Part shown: piece by piece, positions 1 through 11,896 of the stretch | Layout of the letters: every line of letters starts with the position of its first letter | Position numbering within the stretch: position 1 is the stretch's first letter | NCBI RefSeq assembly: GCF_007362775.1 | Contig: NZ_CP041692.1 | Coordinates: forward strand, 4,898,001-4,962,000 | Direction: 5' to 3' | DNA from: Microlunatus elymi | Lineage (GTDB): Bacteria; Actinomycetota; Actinomycetes; Propionibacteriales; Propionibacteriaceae | Length of the DNA: 64,000 nucleotides | Program-made: the position numbers and the translations under genes | Notes under the pieces: generated by a model | Told to the model about the DNA's origin: nothing | What the model saw: the letters and a program-made list of their open reading frames with translations, nothing else | Database searches by the model: none

Positions 1-38
1 GCCATCCGCTTCCGGCGCTTCTTGATAACCGAACCCAC
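1..38 (-). CDS. 30S ribosomal protein bS22 (AURKAIP1/COX24 domain), 5' end only
   Basis: Only the first 12 codons are in the window; the rest lies beyond base 1. Read from a GTG at 38-36 they give V-G-S-V-I-K-K-R-R-K-R-M, the start of the roughly 33-residue, very basic bS22 protein of actinobacterial small ribosomal subunits (the family of mycobacterial Rv0500B, from memory). A ribosome binding site, GGAGAGG, sits 7 bases upstream of the GTG. In mycobacteria this gene directly follows proC and a small excisionase-type HTH gene; here the HTH gene is at 6151-6381 on the same strand, about 6 kb away. It is too short for ordinary ORF calling. The match of the visible residues to the family start is essentially exact, so the call is good despite the truncation. 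Confidence 0.85.
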   Translation of the reverse strand, partial: MGSVIKKRRKRM

Positions 39-206
39 GTGTGGACCTCTCCATCTCCCCAGGTCAGCGACCCGGGACCAACACCCTGTTGGCATTTGCA
101 CGATTGTCGACCGGGAACTCACACCTGACGGCGTGCCCCTCACAGTTTGCAGGGGCCGGACAAGACAGTGATGCTACCCGTGCGGGGCACACCCGCGCGA
201 ATCCGC

Positions 207-269
207 GTTGACTCATCGAAAATGCCCGCGTAGGTCGTGTCGTTGACTCATCTCAAGTTGCCCGCGTGG
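207..269 (+). repeat. Left end of IS: two direct copies of terminal repeat
   Basis: Two copies of the same roughly 27-base motif start at 207 and 242, 35 bases apart. Both read GTTGACTCATC, then six variable bases, then TGCCCGCGT. They face the inverted copies at 1526-1589. Doubled ends are likely transposase binding sites. Confidence 0.8.
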
Positions 270-282
270 GACCTCTCGTTGG

Positions 283-1578
283 ATGGAGCTCTCGATGGCG
301 GCGCGGAAGGCGATCACTCAAGCCCAGTTGGACAAGTGGCCGAAGGCGACGAAGGCGGAGAAGTCGGCGATCTTGGATGCGGTCTGCCAGGTGACGGGCT
401 GGCATCGTGATCATGCCCGCAAGGCGATCCGGATCGCGTTGGCCCACCGTGCCCACGGTGGCCCGCCTCCGCGTAAGCAGCGTGAGCCGGTGCTGACCTA
501 CGACCAGGCCGCGGTCGATCTGCTGCAACGCTGTTGGGCCGTGCTGGACGGGCCGAGCGGCAAACGGTTGAAACCGGCCCTGGCCGACGTGTTGAACAAC
601 CTGGCCCGGCACGGCCACCTCGACGGCATCGACCCCACGGTGATCGCCCAGGTCCGGCAGATGTCACCGGCCACCATCGACCGCCGGCTGGCACCGGCCC
701 GGATCGGTCTGGTCGCAGGCAAGGGCATCTCCCACACCCGGCCCGGATCGTTGCTGAAATCGTCGATCCCGATGAAAACCTGGCACGAGTGGAACGAGTC
801 GATCCCCGGCATCATCCAGATCGACCTGGTCGGCCACGACGGCGGCGACGCCAACGGCCACTTCCACTACAGCCTCGATGCCACCGATGTGGCCACCGGC
901 TGGACCGAAACGATCACCGTCAGGTCCAAGGGCGAGCGGATCGTGGCCGCCGGGCTGGAACAGCTCTGGCTGCGTTTTCCCTTCCACGTCAGTGGAATCC
1001 ACTCCGACAACGGTTCGGAGTTCATCAACCACCACCTGCTGAAATGGTGCACCACCCGCAAGATCAACTTCTCCCGCGGCCGCGCCTCACACTCCAACGA
1101 TCAAGCCCACGTCGAGCAGAAGAACTGGTCGGTGGTCCGCCGCAACGTGGGCTACTACCGCTACGACAGCCCGCGCGAGCTCGACCTGCTGAACCAGGTC
1201 TGGCCGCTGGTCTCACTCCAGGTCAACCTGTTCCTGCCCCAGCAACGCCTGATCTCCAAAACCCGCCACGGCGCCACCGTCACCAAACGCCACGACACCG
1301 CCGCCACCCCGATGGATCGACTCCTCACCCGGTTCGGCGACATGGTCGACCCCCACGACCTTGACCGGTTGCAGACCCTGCACCACGACACCGACATCGA
1401 GCAGCTGAAATATCAGATCACCGACCTCCAGGCCAACCTGCTCGAACTGGCCCGACGCCGAGGCCAGGTCCAACGCCGAGCCAAGACCAACCACGTCTAC
1501 CTCAGCAAACGCAAAATGCCCCGAACCAAGCGGGCACCTTCCGATGAGTCAACGACTCAAAACACGCGGGCATCTTGA
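283..1578 (+). CDS. IS transposase, rve-type DDE integrase core
   Basis: This 431-residue protein moves the element by DDE chemistry. An N-terminal helical, probably helix-turn-helix region (about 1-60) precedes an integrase core. Catalytic residues are readable: D181 in IIQIDLVGHD, D242 in GIHSDNGSEF, and E278 in QAHVEQKNW, giving a D-x35-E spacing typical of retroviral-integrase-like transposases. The reading frame is intact. The start ATG lies 13 bases after the inner left repeat; Met5 is an alternative. The stop codon at 1576-1578 lies inside the outer right terminal repeat, so coding sequence and end share bases. The copy therefore looks potentially active. The exact IS family cannot be fixed by eye. 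Confidence 0.9.
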   Translation: MELSMAARKAITQAQLDKWPKATKAEKSAILDAVCQVTGWHRDHARKAIRIALAHRAHGGPPPRKQREPVLTYDQAAVDLLQRCWAVLDGPSGKRLKPALADVLNNLARHGHLDGIDPTVIAQVRQMSPATIDRRLAPARIGLVAGKGISHTRPGSLLKSSIPMKTWHEWNESIPGIIQIDLVGHDGGDANGHFHYSLDATDVATGWTETITVRSKGERIVAAGLEQLWLRFPFHVSGIHSDNGSEFINHHLLKWCTTRKINFSRGRASHSNDQAHVEQKNWSVVRRNVGYYRYDSPRELDLLNQVWPLVSLQVNLFLPQQRLISKTRHGATVTKRHDTAATPMDRLLTRFGDMVDPHDLDRLQTLHHDTDIEQLKYQITDLQANLLELARRRGQVQRRAKTNHVYLSKRKMPRTKRAPSDESTTQNTRAS

Positions 1579-1589
1579 CATGAGGCAAC
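1526..1589 (-). repeat. Right end of IS: two inverted copies of terminal repeat
   Basis: Two copies in inverted orientation lie at 1526-1553 and 1562-1589, 36 bases apart. On the minus strand the inner copy reads GTTGACTCATC, matching both left copies; the outer copy begins GTTGCCTCATG and is slightly diverged. The transposase stop codon lies within the outer copy. Confidence 0.8.
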
Positions 1590-1693
1590 ATGGAATCGTA
1601 GCCGCACGGCCGCCGGATGGGCGCTCGGCGGGCGACCGGCTCGTTGACGAGCGCGTCGGGTTCGGCTGGAATCGGTGCGTGCATCCTGCTGAG

Positions 1694-2545
1694 GTGACGG
1701 CGCTGGCCGGCCGGCTGGGCATCAGCCCCACCGGTGTGCCGACGCCGGTCACACCGGGTCTGAGCGGCAACGAGCTGTGGCGGTTGAGCACTGCGGACGG
1801 CGATCGGGTCCTGCGGGTGTTTCCGCCCGGAACACCGATCGAGCTCGCCGATCGCGAGGTCGCCGCGCACCGATCAGCCGCCGAGCACGGCCTTCGGACA
1901 CCACGGGTGATCGGCACCGCCGAGGTCGCCAGTCGCCCGGCACTGGCGATGGACTGGGTCGAGGGCGTCTCGGTGGCGGACGCCCTGTGGTCCGGCGAAG
2001 ACTCCGAACGACTGGGTGCCCGGTGCGGCGCCGAGCTGGCCCGCCTGCATCAGGTCGTCGACGTGCCGCCGATCATCGCCGGCCGGGACTGGATCGACTG
2101 GGCCGGTCCGCACGCCGACGAGCTGCGGCCCCGGCTCCGGCTCATCGGCAGCGATTATCGGCTGCTGCATCTGGATTTCCATCCGGAGAACCTGATCATC
2201 GGCGCAGACGCGCCGGATCAGCTCTGGGTCTTCGACTGGGCCAACGTACGCGTCGGGCCACCGGTCGCCGACCTGGCCCGGACGTTGTCGATCATGGACC
2301 TGGTCGCCGAAGCCGTGCCCGGCCTGACTGATCACCAACGGCGCAACGCCAACCGCTTCCGCGGCGGTCTGCTCAGCGGCTACGCGGCAGCCGGCGGCGA
2401 TGTCGACGTGCCCCCGTTGATCATGGCCTGGGCGTACGCCGTACAGCTTGTTGATCTTGCCGCCAGCTGGGTGCCGCACTGGTACTTCGACCGGCTGCGG
2501 GCCCGGTATCGGGGATTGGTCCCCTCCGACGGTCAGCCCGGCTGA
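1694..2545 (+). CDS. Aminoglycoside phosphotransferase-family kinase
   Basis: A 283-residue APH-fold kinase-like protein of unknown substrate. It has the catalytic H-x-D-x4-N motif in [11 protein letters not shown] and a following metal-binding aspartate in [12 protein letters not shown], the usual APH layout. The frame stays open upstream to an ATG at 1580 inside the IS end, but that extension looks unrelated to the family. The GTG at 1694, reading VTALAGRLG, was chosen because the APH-like N-lobe begins there; it has no strong ribosome binding site. It converges with the acyl-CoA synthetase gene and the two stop regions overlap by 13 bases. The IS lies about 100 bases upstream and may have altered its promoter. 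Resistance function cannot be inferred; many such proteins act on small metabolites. Confidence 0.75.
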   Translation: MTALAGRLGISPTGVPTPVTPGLSGNELWRLSTADGDRVLRVFPPGTPIELADREVAAHRSAAEHGLRTPRVIGTAEVASRPALAMDWVEGVSVADALWSGEDSERLGARCGAELARLHQVVDVPPIIAGRDWIDWAGPHADELRPRLRLIGSDYRLLHLDFHPENLIIGADAPDQLWVFDWANVRVGPPVADLARTLSIMDLVAEAVPGLTDHQRRNANRFRGGLLSGYAAAGGDVDVPPLIMAWAYAVQLVDLAASWVPHWYFDRLRARYRGLVPSDGQPG

Positions 2546-4188
2546 AGTCCCAACTTCGTGATCGACTCCTCCCGCATCTGCCCCTTCCTGATCTTGCCGG
2601 TGACGGTCATCGGGAAGTCGTCGGTCAAGATCACGTAGCGCGGGATCTTGTAGTGCGCCAGCCGGTCGCGGCAGTAGACCCGCAACGCCTTGGCCGTCAG
2701 GGGTTCGGCACCGGCACGGAGTCTGATCCAGGCGCAGATTTCCTCGCCGTACTTGGCATCCGGGACGCCGACCACCTGGACATCGGCGATGTCGGGATGG
2801 CCGTAGAGGAACTCCTCGATCTCGCGCGGGTAGACGTTCTCGCCGCCGCGGATGACCATGTCCTTGATCCGGCCGACGATGGTGAGGTAGCCGTCGGCGC
2901 GCATCACACCAAGATCACCGGTGTGCATCCAACCGTCGGCGTCGATCGCTGCCGCGGTCTTCTCCGGCTCCTGCCAGTACCCGAGCATCACCGAGTAGCC
3001 CCTGGTGCAGAACTCACCCGGTTCGCCGCGCGGCGCGGTGTTGCCGGACGGGTCGATGATCTTGACCTCGACATGCGGGTGCACCCGGCCGACGGTGGCC
3101 GTACGCGCTTCCACGTCGTCGTCGCGCAGCGTCTGGGTGGACACCGGTGAGGTCTCGGTCATCCCGTACGCGATGGACACCTCCCGCATGCCCATGTCGG
3201 TCATGCACCGCTTCATCACTTCGACCGGGCAGTTCGAGCCGGCCATGATGCCCGTCCGCAGGCTGCTCAGGTCGTAGCCGGCGAAGTCGGGCAGGTCGAG
3301 CTCGGCGATGAACATCGTCGGCACCCCGTACAACGCGGTCGCATGCTCGGCCTGCACCGCGGCCAGCGACGCCGCCGGGTCGAATCCCTCGCTGGGGATG
3401 ATCATGGTTGCGCCGTGGGTGGTGCAGCCGAGGTTGCCCATCACCATCCCGAAGCAGTGGTAGAAGGGCACCGCGATCACCAGCCGATCGGCCTCGGTGA
3501 AGCCGATCGTCTCGGTGACGAAGTAGCCGTTGTTGGCGATGTTGCGGTGGCTGAGGGTTGCGCCCTTGGGATAGCCGGTGGTGCCGGACGTGTACTGGAT
3601 GTTGATCGGATCGTCGGGCTGCAACGTCGCCGAGATCCGAGCCACCGCGTCGGCCGGGACCTCCGCCGCGGCCATGATCAACTCCTGCCAGGACGGTTCG
3701 CCGAGATAGATGATCTTGGTCAGCGCCGGGCAGTCGGGAGCCACCTCGTCCAGCATCGCTCGGTAGTCGCTGGACTTGAAGCTGGGCGCGCTGACCACCA
3801 CCGAGCAGCCGGACTGGTTCAACGCATAGCGCAGCTCGTGGCTGCGGTAGGCCGGGTTGAGGTTGACCAGGATCACGCCGAGCTTCGCGGTGGCATACTG
3901 CACCAGCGTCCACTCGGCCCGATTCGGCGACCAGATGCCGAGCCGATCCCCGGTGCCGACGCCGAGCCCCAGCAGGCCGCGCGCGATCACGTCGACCTCG
4001 GCGTTGAATTCGGCGTAGCTCCAGCGCCGCCCGGTCGCACACTCGACCAGTGCGTCGTTGTCCGGATAGCACCCGGCGATCCGTTCGAGATTGGCGCCGA
4101 TCGTCTCGTCCAGCAACGACGGTTGATCCGGCCCGGCGGCGTACGACAGGGTCTCGGCGTTGGTCCCGGCCTCATCGACAGGAGTCAT
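2533..4188 (-). CDS. Fatty acid--CoA ligase / AMP-binding acyl-CoA synthetase
   Basis: A 551-residue adenylate-forming enzyme of the FadD type, activating a carboxylic acid to an acyl-CoA by way of an acyl-adenylate. Diagnostic motifs are the P-loop [16 protein letters not shown] (about 190-205), the GYWQEP and [10 protein letters not shown] region (about 395-420), the hinge [21 protein letters not shown], and the C-terminal lysine motif [10 protein letters not shown]. Length and domain order are normal for medium- or long-chain acyl-CoA synthetases; chain length specificity cannot be told. It starts 57 bases from the divergent queuosine-precursor transporter gene, so the two probably share a promoter region. 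Its 3' end overlaps the convergent kinase gene. Confidence 0.9.
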   Translation of the reverse strand: MTPVDEAGTNAETLSYAAGPDQPSLLDETIGANLERIAGCYPDNDALVECATGRRWSYAEFNAEVDVIARGLLGLGVGTGDRLGIWSPNRAEWTLVQYATAKLGVILVNLNPAYRSHELRYALNQSGCSVVVSAPSFKSSDYRAMLDEVAPDCPALTKIIYLGEPSWQELIMAAAEVPADAVARISATLQPDDPINIQYTSGTTGYPKGATLSHRNIANNGYFVTETIGFTEADRLVIAVPFYHCFGMVMGNLGCTTHGATMIIPSEGFDPAASLAAVQAEHATALYGVPTMFIAELDLPDFAGYDLSSLRTGIMAGSNCPVEVMKRCMTDMGMREVSIAYGMTETSPVSTQTLRDDDVEARTATVGRVHPHVEVKIIDPSGNTAPRGEPGEFCTRGYSVMLGYWQEPEKTAAAIDADGWMHTGDLGVMRADGYLTIVGRIKDMVIRGGENVYPREIEEFLYGHPDIADVQVVGVPDAKYGEEICAWIRLRAGAEPLTAKALRVYCRDRLAHYKIPRYVILTDDFPMTVTGKIRKGQMREESITKLGLQPG

Positions 4189-4245
4189 GCTGCAACGCTA
4201 GTCCGGATTCGATCCTGCTGGACCGGATCCCTACGCTTGCTGCCC

Positions 4246-5046
4246 ATGACCGAGTCCGCTCTCTCTGGGCGGCCGGCGCAGCAATCCGAGGAAGCTCGTA
4301 CCCTCCAATCGCGGACCAAGCGTCCCGCTGCGCCGGCCTTCGCCACCGTTTCCAGTCCCTACTTCCCGATCCTGGTCGGCCTCTTCGTCGGCGTGATGAT
4401 GATCAGCAACATCACCGGCACCAAGGGCGTCGTCCTGTTTCCGTTCATCAACTTCCACCTCGGCCCTTTCTCCATGCACGGCCTGGTCACCGACGGCGCC
4501 TTCTACCTCTTCCCCGCCGCGTACGTGCTGGGTGACGTGATCAGCGAGGTGTACGGCTTCAAGGCGATGCGCAAGGTGATCATCACCGGTTTCGCCGTGC
4601 TGCTGCTGGCCTCGTTGTGCTTCTGGCTCACCATCGAACTTCCGGCCGCCGACTTCTACACCGGGCAAGAGGCGTTCAAGACCGTTGCCGGTGTGGTCCC
4701 CCGCTTCCTCGCCGCCGGGCTGGCCGGCTATCTCGTCGGCGAATTCCTGAACTCTCTGGTGCTGGTGAAGATGAAGGCCCGCAGCGGCGAACGCCGGCTC
4801 TGGGCGCGCCTGCTCGGCAGCACCGTGGTCGGCGAGTTCGCAGACACGCTGGTCTTCTGCTCCATCGCCGCCGGCGCGCTGGGCATCGCGACCTGGCAGG
4901 ACTTCGTCAACTACACCGCGATCGGCTTTCTCTGGAAGACCCTGGTCGAGATCCTGGTGATGCCGATCACCTATCGGGTCACCGCGTGGCTGAAGAAGAA
5001 GGAACCCAGTTACGGCGAGGCGCTCCGCGCCCAATCCGTGCTCTGA
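4246..5046 (+). CDS. yhhQ: Queuosine precursor transporter, VUT/YhhQ family
   Basis: A 266-residue membrane protein that in characterised relatives imports 7-deazaguanine precursors for queuosine tRNA modification. After a polar N-terminus of about 40 residues come six or so hydrophobic segments; FVGVMMISNITGTKGVV, a voluntary-looking FPAAYVLGDVISEVYGFK and the C-terminal GFLWKTLVEILVMPITYRV are typical of the family. The ATG at 4246 was chosen because the upstream open frame runs antisense through the acyl-CoA synthetase gene. No queuosine biosynthesis gene is near. Substrate assignment rests on family membership only. Confidence 0.88.
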   Translation: MTESALSGRPAQQSEEARTLQSRTKRPAAPAFATVSSPYFPILVGLFVGVMMISNITGTKGVVLFPFINFHLGPFSMHGLVTDGAFYLFPAAYVLGDVISEVYGFKAMRKVIITGFAVLLLASLCFWLTIELPAADFYTGQEAFKTVAGVVPRFLAAGLAGYLVGEFLNSLVLVKMKARSGERRLWARLLGSTVVGEFADTLVFCSIAAGALGIATWQDFVNYTAIGFLWKTLVEILVMPITYRVTAWLKKKEPSYGEALRAQSVL

Positions 5047-5062
5047 TCCGAGCGCCCGGGCG

Positions 5063-5121
5063 AATCTGCCGGCGAGCTGCACCAGGAATCGGCAGAATCC
5101 CGACCATCTCGCCGGCAGATT
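5063..5121. terminator. Inverted repeat between convergent genes, probable bidirectional terminator
   Basis: AATCTGCCGGCGAG at 5063-5076 is perfectly repeated in inverse orientation at 5108-5121 and followed by a T-run (TTTTCTG). It lies in the 85-base gap between the stops of the convergent transporter and kinase genes. The 31-base loop is longer than in a classic terminator. Confidence 0.6.
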
Positions 5122-5131
5122 TTCTGTGGCC

Positions 5132-6115
5132 CTAGATCTGCGCGTCGATGGCTCGCAGATTGGTGATCGTACGATTCCGCCGCTGAGCCGTCCAGGCGGT
5201 GGTGTGACCCTCGGGCGGCGGGGCGCCGATGATCGTCATCAGCAGGTGCACCGGCGGCCAGTCGGGAAGATCAACTCCGCGGGCGTTGCGGTAGCTGTCC
5301 CAGAATGCCTTGCGGAGCAAGGAAAACTCCAACTCGTGCTCCCAGATGCCGAAGCCCCACTCGCCGAAATCGAAGTCGCTCAGCGGGTGCTGTACGCCGG
5401 CGCTCTCCCAGTCGATCAGACCGCAGACGTCGCCGTCGCTGTTGATCATGATCTGACCCTCGTTGATGTCGCGATGGGTGAGCGTCGGCTGGAGCACAAG
5501 ACACGGCTCGATCACCTGCAGCCACCGATCGACCCGGGTCGCCGGCAGCTCGGCTGCGACGGCGAGATCGAAGCTGAGCTTCTCCAACCGGGATTCGACC
5601 AGGTAGTCCTCGAAATGCCGCAGCTCGGCCTCCATCGGGTCCGGGCTGCCCGGCGTCGGATTGCCAATGGCAGCAGGGATTTCGGAGATGTTGATCTTGT
5701 GATAGGAGGCGACCAGCTCGCCCAACTGGGTCAGCGTCCGCTGCCAGCGACCAAGATCGACATTGTCCTGCAGGGCTGCCCAGGACCGCGCCCGATAGCG
5801 GGTGATCATGGTCACCGGATAGGGCCACAGCTCGTCGTCGACGATCCGGGCCAGCAGTCGCGGCACCGGAATCCCGTACGAGGTCAGCAGGGGCAACGCG
5901 ACCGCTTCGCGTTCGAGACCCGGCACCCACCGATGGCTGCGCGGCAGCAACAGCACCCGGTCCTCGGCCAGGATCGCGAAGCGATGCCATCCCTCGCCGG
6001 TCAGTCGGACACCGGACAGGTCTGCGGTTTCGAGCACTTCGCGCAGCCGATTGCGCTGCGGCGGGGTGAGGACGACTTCGAGCGCACTGGAGTCGAGTGC
6101 GTTGGGATTGGTCAC
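5132..6115 (-). CDS. Phosphotransferase-family protein with altered catalytic loop
   Basis: A 327-residue APH/choline-kinase-fold protein. The catalytic loop reads LTHRDINEGQIMI, where the family pattern H-x-D-x4-N would have Asn; here the last position is Gln. The second motif, GLIDWESAGVQHPLSDFDF, is normal. The N-lobe region MITRYRARSW and an ATP-binding-like segment are recognisable. The start is a GTG at 6115 with no clear ribosome binding site, 35 bases downstream of the HTH gene stop on the same strand, so translation may depend on shared transcription. Substrate unknown. The Asn-to-Gln change may lower activity or mark a subfamily. Confidence 0.7.
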   Translation of the reverse strand: MTNPNALDSSALEVVLTPPQRNRLREVLETADLSGVRLTGEGWHRFAILAEDRVLLLPRSHRWVPGLEREAVALPLLTSYGIPVPRLLARIVDDELWPYPVTMITRYRARSWAALQDNVDLGRWQRTLTQLGELVASYHKINISEIPAAIGNPTPGSPDPMEAELRHFEDYLVESRLEKLSFDLAVAAELPATRVDRWLQVIEPCLVLQPTLTHRDINEGQIMINSDGDVCGLIDWESAGVQHPLSDFDFGEWGFGIWEHELEFSLLRKAFWDSYRNARGVDLPDWPPVHLLMTIIGAPPPEGHTTAWTAQRRNRTITNLRAIDAQI

Positions 6116-6150
6116 GTACGAGGATTCAAACAGTCTGGGAAGGCGTCTGG

Positions 6151-6381
6151 CTAACCGGTCTCGAAGTAGGAGCCGCGAAGGTAGTCGTGCACCGCCTTCT
6201 CGGGGACACGGAAGCTGCGGCCGAACCTGGCCGCCTCCAACTCACCGGAATGGATCATCCGGTAGACCGACATCTTCGAGACTCGCATCACCGAGGCGAC
6301 CTCGGCAACGGTCAGGAACTTGACGCCCGCCAGCGACCCGCCGATCGGGGTCACGTCGGGTGAATCCGACTCGTTCGTCAT
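6151..6381 (-). CDS. Excisionase-family helix-turn-helix DNA-binding protein
   Basis: A 76-residue protein with a MerR/excisionase-type winged HTH: FLTVAEVASVMRVSKMSVYRMI is the helix-turn-helix and FGRSFRVPEKAVHDYL the wing. It closely resembles mycobacterial Rv0500A (from memory), which lies just after proC and before the bS22 gene; its end, GSYFETG, is like that protein's. It is not a phage excisionase but a conserved chromosomal regulator of unknown target. The ATG at 6381 was chosen over longer upstream possibilities because the acidic N-terminus MTNESDSPD fits the family. The partner bS22 gene is at 1-38 on the same strand. The 250 bases between this start and the divergent DUF1540 gene probably hold both promoters. 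Confidence 0.88.
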   Translation of the reverse strand: MTNESDSPDVTPIGGSLAGVKFLTVAEVASVMRVSKMSVYRMIHSGELEAARFGRSFRVPEKAVHDYLRGSYFETG

Positions 6382-6630
6382 CTGAGCACACCGTTTCCGA
6401 CCCGCGTCGTGGCTGGCTTCCCCTCCAGCGTCGTGCGCGCGTCTAGTGTGAGAGTAGTGGCAAGCGAGGCTTTTGGGAAAGCCGCAGGGTGTACATTTCG
6501 CCGACACGCCGCAGCAGAGGCTTGACCCGGGCTCCGACGACTGGTGAGGACAGGCTCGCCTGGCTGGACGAAGCGTCGCAGCGAGAGCAATGTTGGACCC
6601 GCAGATCGCCGTCGATCCCGGAGGCTCGTC

Positions 6631-6918
6631 ATGACCACCATCAGCTTGCCGCTCATCAACACCTGCACGGTCGAGGGTTGCTCCTACAACCACGATCACG
6701 ACTGTCACGCCGGGGCGATCACGGTGATCGAGGAGACCTCGGCCTGCGGAACCTACTTCGCTCAGGGTGACAAGGGCGGTGTCCGGGAGACCGGCCACGT
6801 CGGCGCTTGTCACCGGGCCGACTGCGTACACAACTCCGAACTCGAGTGCACAGCGGACGGAATCATGATCGGCGCCGGCGGCGACGTCGCCGACTGCCTC
6901 ACCTTCCAGCCCCGCTGA
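6631..6918 (+). CDS. DUF1540 protein with two Cys-rich repeats
   Basis: A 95-residue protein built of two copies of the DUF1540 motif. Cysteines are at 12, 17, 25 and 39 in the first and 60, 65, 73 and 89 in the second, with the recognisable core C-x-A-G-A-I-T-V and C-T-A-D-G-I-M-I. The spacing suggests a small metal-binding module. It begins at an ATG after GGAGG with good spacing; the open frame upstream of this ATG is not coding. It ends 3 bases before the stop of the convergent acuC gene. Function is not known for the family. Confidence 0.82.
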   Translation: MTTISLPLINTCTVEGCSYNHDHDCHAGAITVIEETSACGTYFAQGDKGGVRETGHVGACHRADCVHNSELECTADGIMIGAGGDVADCLTFQPR

Positions 6919-6921
6919 GCT

Positions 6922-8081
6922 TCAGAGTCCCGGGTCGAGGCCGAGTTCGGGGAACACCGCGCGCCGGGTCGCCAGGATGGCCTGATCGAGTCGACTGGCC
7001 GGGTCGATGCCGTCGGTGAACGGGGTGTAGTCGACCGGGCAGCCGTCGGTCATCACCGTCGGCGCGGTCGGCCCGATGGTGTCTCGCCAGCGCTGCGGAA
7101 TCTCCGCCTCCGACGCGATCGGAGTACCCGAAACCACGCCGAGCAGGTGCGCCCAGGCCCGCGGCACCACGTCGACCAGCGCGTAGCCGCCGCCACCGGC
7201 GGCAACCCAGCGACCTTCGGTCAGTTCGTCGGCCAACTCGGCCAGCGCCAGGTACGACGCACGCTGCCCGTCCACGCTCAGCCGCAGGTCGGCCAGCGGA
7301 TCGTGCTTGTGCGAATCACAGCCGTGCTGGGTGACCAGAACAGTCGGCTCGAACGCCGCCACCGCCTCCGGCACGATCGCGTGAAAGGCCCGCAGCCATT
7401 CCCGGTCGTTGGTGCCCGACGGTAGCGCCACGTTGACAGCGCTACCCGGCGCCTGCGGCCCGCCGGTCTCGTGCGGAAACCCGGTACCGGGGAAGAGTTT
7501 GACCGGCGTCTCGTGCAGGCTGACCGTCAGCACCCGCGGCTCGTTGTAGAAGATGGTCTGCACGCCGTCGCCGTGATGTACGTCGACGTCGACGTAGGCC
7601 ACCCGTTCGCAGCCGGCATCGAGCAGCCAGCGGATGGCTGCCGCCAGGTCGTTGTAGATACAGAATCCGCTCGCAGCACCGGGCATCGCGTGATGCAGCC
7701 CGCCGGCGATGTTGACCGCCCGTCGCACCTCACCGCGCCAGACACTACGGGCGGCGTCGACGCTCGCGGTGACCACCTGGGCCGACACCTCGTGCATGCC
7801 TTCGAACACGGGATTGTCGTCGGTGCCCAACCCGTAGATCGGGTTCGGTTCGGCCGCACGGACGGCGTCGATGTAGTCGGCGGTGTGCACACTGGCGACC
7901 AGGTCGTCGTCGGCCGGTGACGGTTCGACGACCTGCAGCCGATCCAGCACGCCGAATTCCCGCGCCAGCGAGATCGCGCTGTCGACCCGTCCGGGCGCCA
8001 TCGGATGCAACGGCCCGAAGTCGTACCGGGTCAGCGGATCCGAAAGGATCAGCCGAGCCCCCGCAGCAGTGTCGGCAACCA

Positions 8082-8082
<1 letters not shown>
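6922..8082 (-). CDS. acuC: Acetoin utilization protein AcuC, histone-deacetylase family
   Basis: A 386-residue class-I-deacetylase-like enzyme, expected to remove acetyl groups from lysines (in Bacillus, from acetyl-CoA synthetase). Motifs are GGLHHAMPGAASGFCIYND, the zinc-binding DVDVHHGDGVQ and the late GGGGYALVDVVPRAW. Zinc ligands and catalytic histidines are present. The ATG at 8082 overlaps the proC stop as TGATG; a TTG one codon earlier is less likely. It is the last gene of an asd-proC-acuC operon on the minus strand. No acetoin genes are close, so the true substrate is open. Confidence 0.9.
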
Positions 8083-10886
<2,804 letters not shown>

Positions 10887-10890
10887 GGAA

Positions 10891-11820
10891 TCAGACCGCG
10901 CTGGCGACACCGGTGGAGTCGACCGCATAGTCCGACCGCACCGGTGCGCACAGATGGCTGCGAGCAAAGGCCAACGACTCGGCCAGATCCGCTTCGCGCT
11001 GGGCCCGGGTGCCGCTGCGGCGGGAGTTCACCTCCAGCACCACGTGACCGGCGAAGTCGTTCTCCGCCAGCTGTCGCAGCACTTCCCCGGCGTGCTGATC
11101 ACCGCGCCCGGGGACGAGATGCTCGTCCTTCATCGAGCCGCTGCCGTCGGTCAGGTGTACGTGGCCGAGTCGGTCGCCCCAGAGCGCCGCCAACTCCAGC
11201 GACTGCTGACCGGCAGTGGACGCGTGGGACAAATCGAGGGTCAGGTCGGGATAGTCGACCTCGGTCGGATCCCACTGCGGCAGGTAGGCCTTCAACTCCG
11301 TGCCGGCCATCCGCCACGGATACATGTTCTCCAGACAGAACCTGACCCCGGTCCGTTCGGTCAGGTCCCGCAGCTTCGGTACGAAGTCGCGCGCGTAGTC
11401 CCGCTGCCAGCGAAACGGCGGGTGCACCACCACGACGTCGGCGTCGAGCTGCTTCGCCGCCGCCGCGGAACGCTCCAGCTTGACCCAGTTGTCGGTGCCC
11501 CAGGTGCGCTGACTGATCAACAGACAGGGCGCGTGCACCGACAGCACCGGGATCTGGTGATAGTCGCGAAGCTTCTCCACCGCGTCGATGTCGGTGGACA
11601 CCGGGTCGATACCCACCATCAACTCGATGCCGTCGTAACCGAGTCGACCGGCCAGTTCGAAGGCGCTCGAGGTCGTCTCCGGATAGACCGATGAGGTGGA
11701 CAGGCCGACCAGCGCGGGGGCGAACTTCAGCGGCGGTTCCGCCAGCCCGGCGACCATGGGTCCGTCGTCGGCGGAGGACCCACCGCGGGGTGCGGAACGG
11801 TCGTCGAAGTTGGCTGACAC
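10891..11820 (-). CDS. Sugar phosphate isomerase/epimerase-like TIM barrel protein
   Basis: A protein of up to 309 residues with an AP-endonuclease-2/xylose-isomerase-type TIM barrel. Visible barrel motifs are [68 protein letters not shown] and HVVLEVNSR. The metal-ligand positions (Glu in CLENM, Asp and His in DLSH, His in HVHLTD, Glu in LEVN) are filled. In mycobacteria a related gene sits near proC (Rv0498, from memory), which agrees with the local order here. The start is a GTG at 11820; a shorter form from Met22 (11757) is possible. The substrate is unknown. Confidence 0.8.
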   Translation of the reverse strand: MSANFDDRSAPRGGSSADDGPMVAGLAEPPLKFAPALVGLSTSSVYPETTSSAFELAGRLGYDGIELMVGIDPVSTDIDAVEKLRDYHQIPVLSVHAPCLLISQRTWGTDNWVKLERSAAAAKQLDADVVVVHPPFRWQRDYARDFVPKLRDLTERTGVRFCLENMYPWRMAGTELKAYLPQWDPTEVDYPDLTLDLSHASTAGQQSLELAALWGDRLGHVHLTDGSGSMKDEHLVPGRGDQHAGEVLRQLAENDFAGHVVLEVNSRRSGTRAQREADLAESLAFARSHLCAPVRSDYAVDSTGVASAV

Positions 11821-11896
11821 GGCCCCCAGACTAGTGCGGTCCGGCTATGGACGTGCCCTGCAACTGCTTAACGATTGCGCCGCGTAGGCTGCGGCC

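Larger units (their letters stand above)
207..1589 (+). mobile_element. Insertion sequence with doubled terminal inverted repeats
   Basis: A single DDE transposase gene is bounded by inverted repeats. The left end carries two direct copies of a motif starting GTTGACTCATC and containing TGCCCGCGT (207-233 and 242-269); the right end carries two inverted copies (1526-1553 and 1562-1589). The outermost copies set the likely boundaries. No convincing target-site duplication could be read next to them. The element sits between the bS22 gene and a kinase gene and may have displaced the kinase promoter. Family assignment is uncertain: IS481-like or an ISNCY subgroup. Confidence 0.8.
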
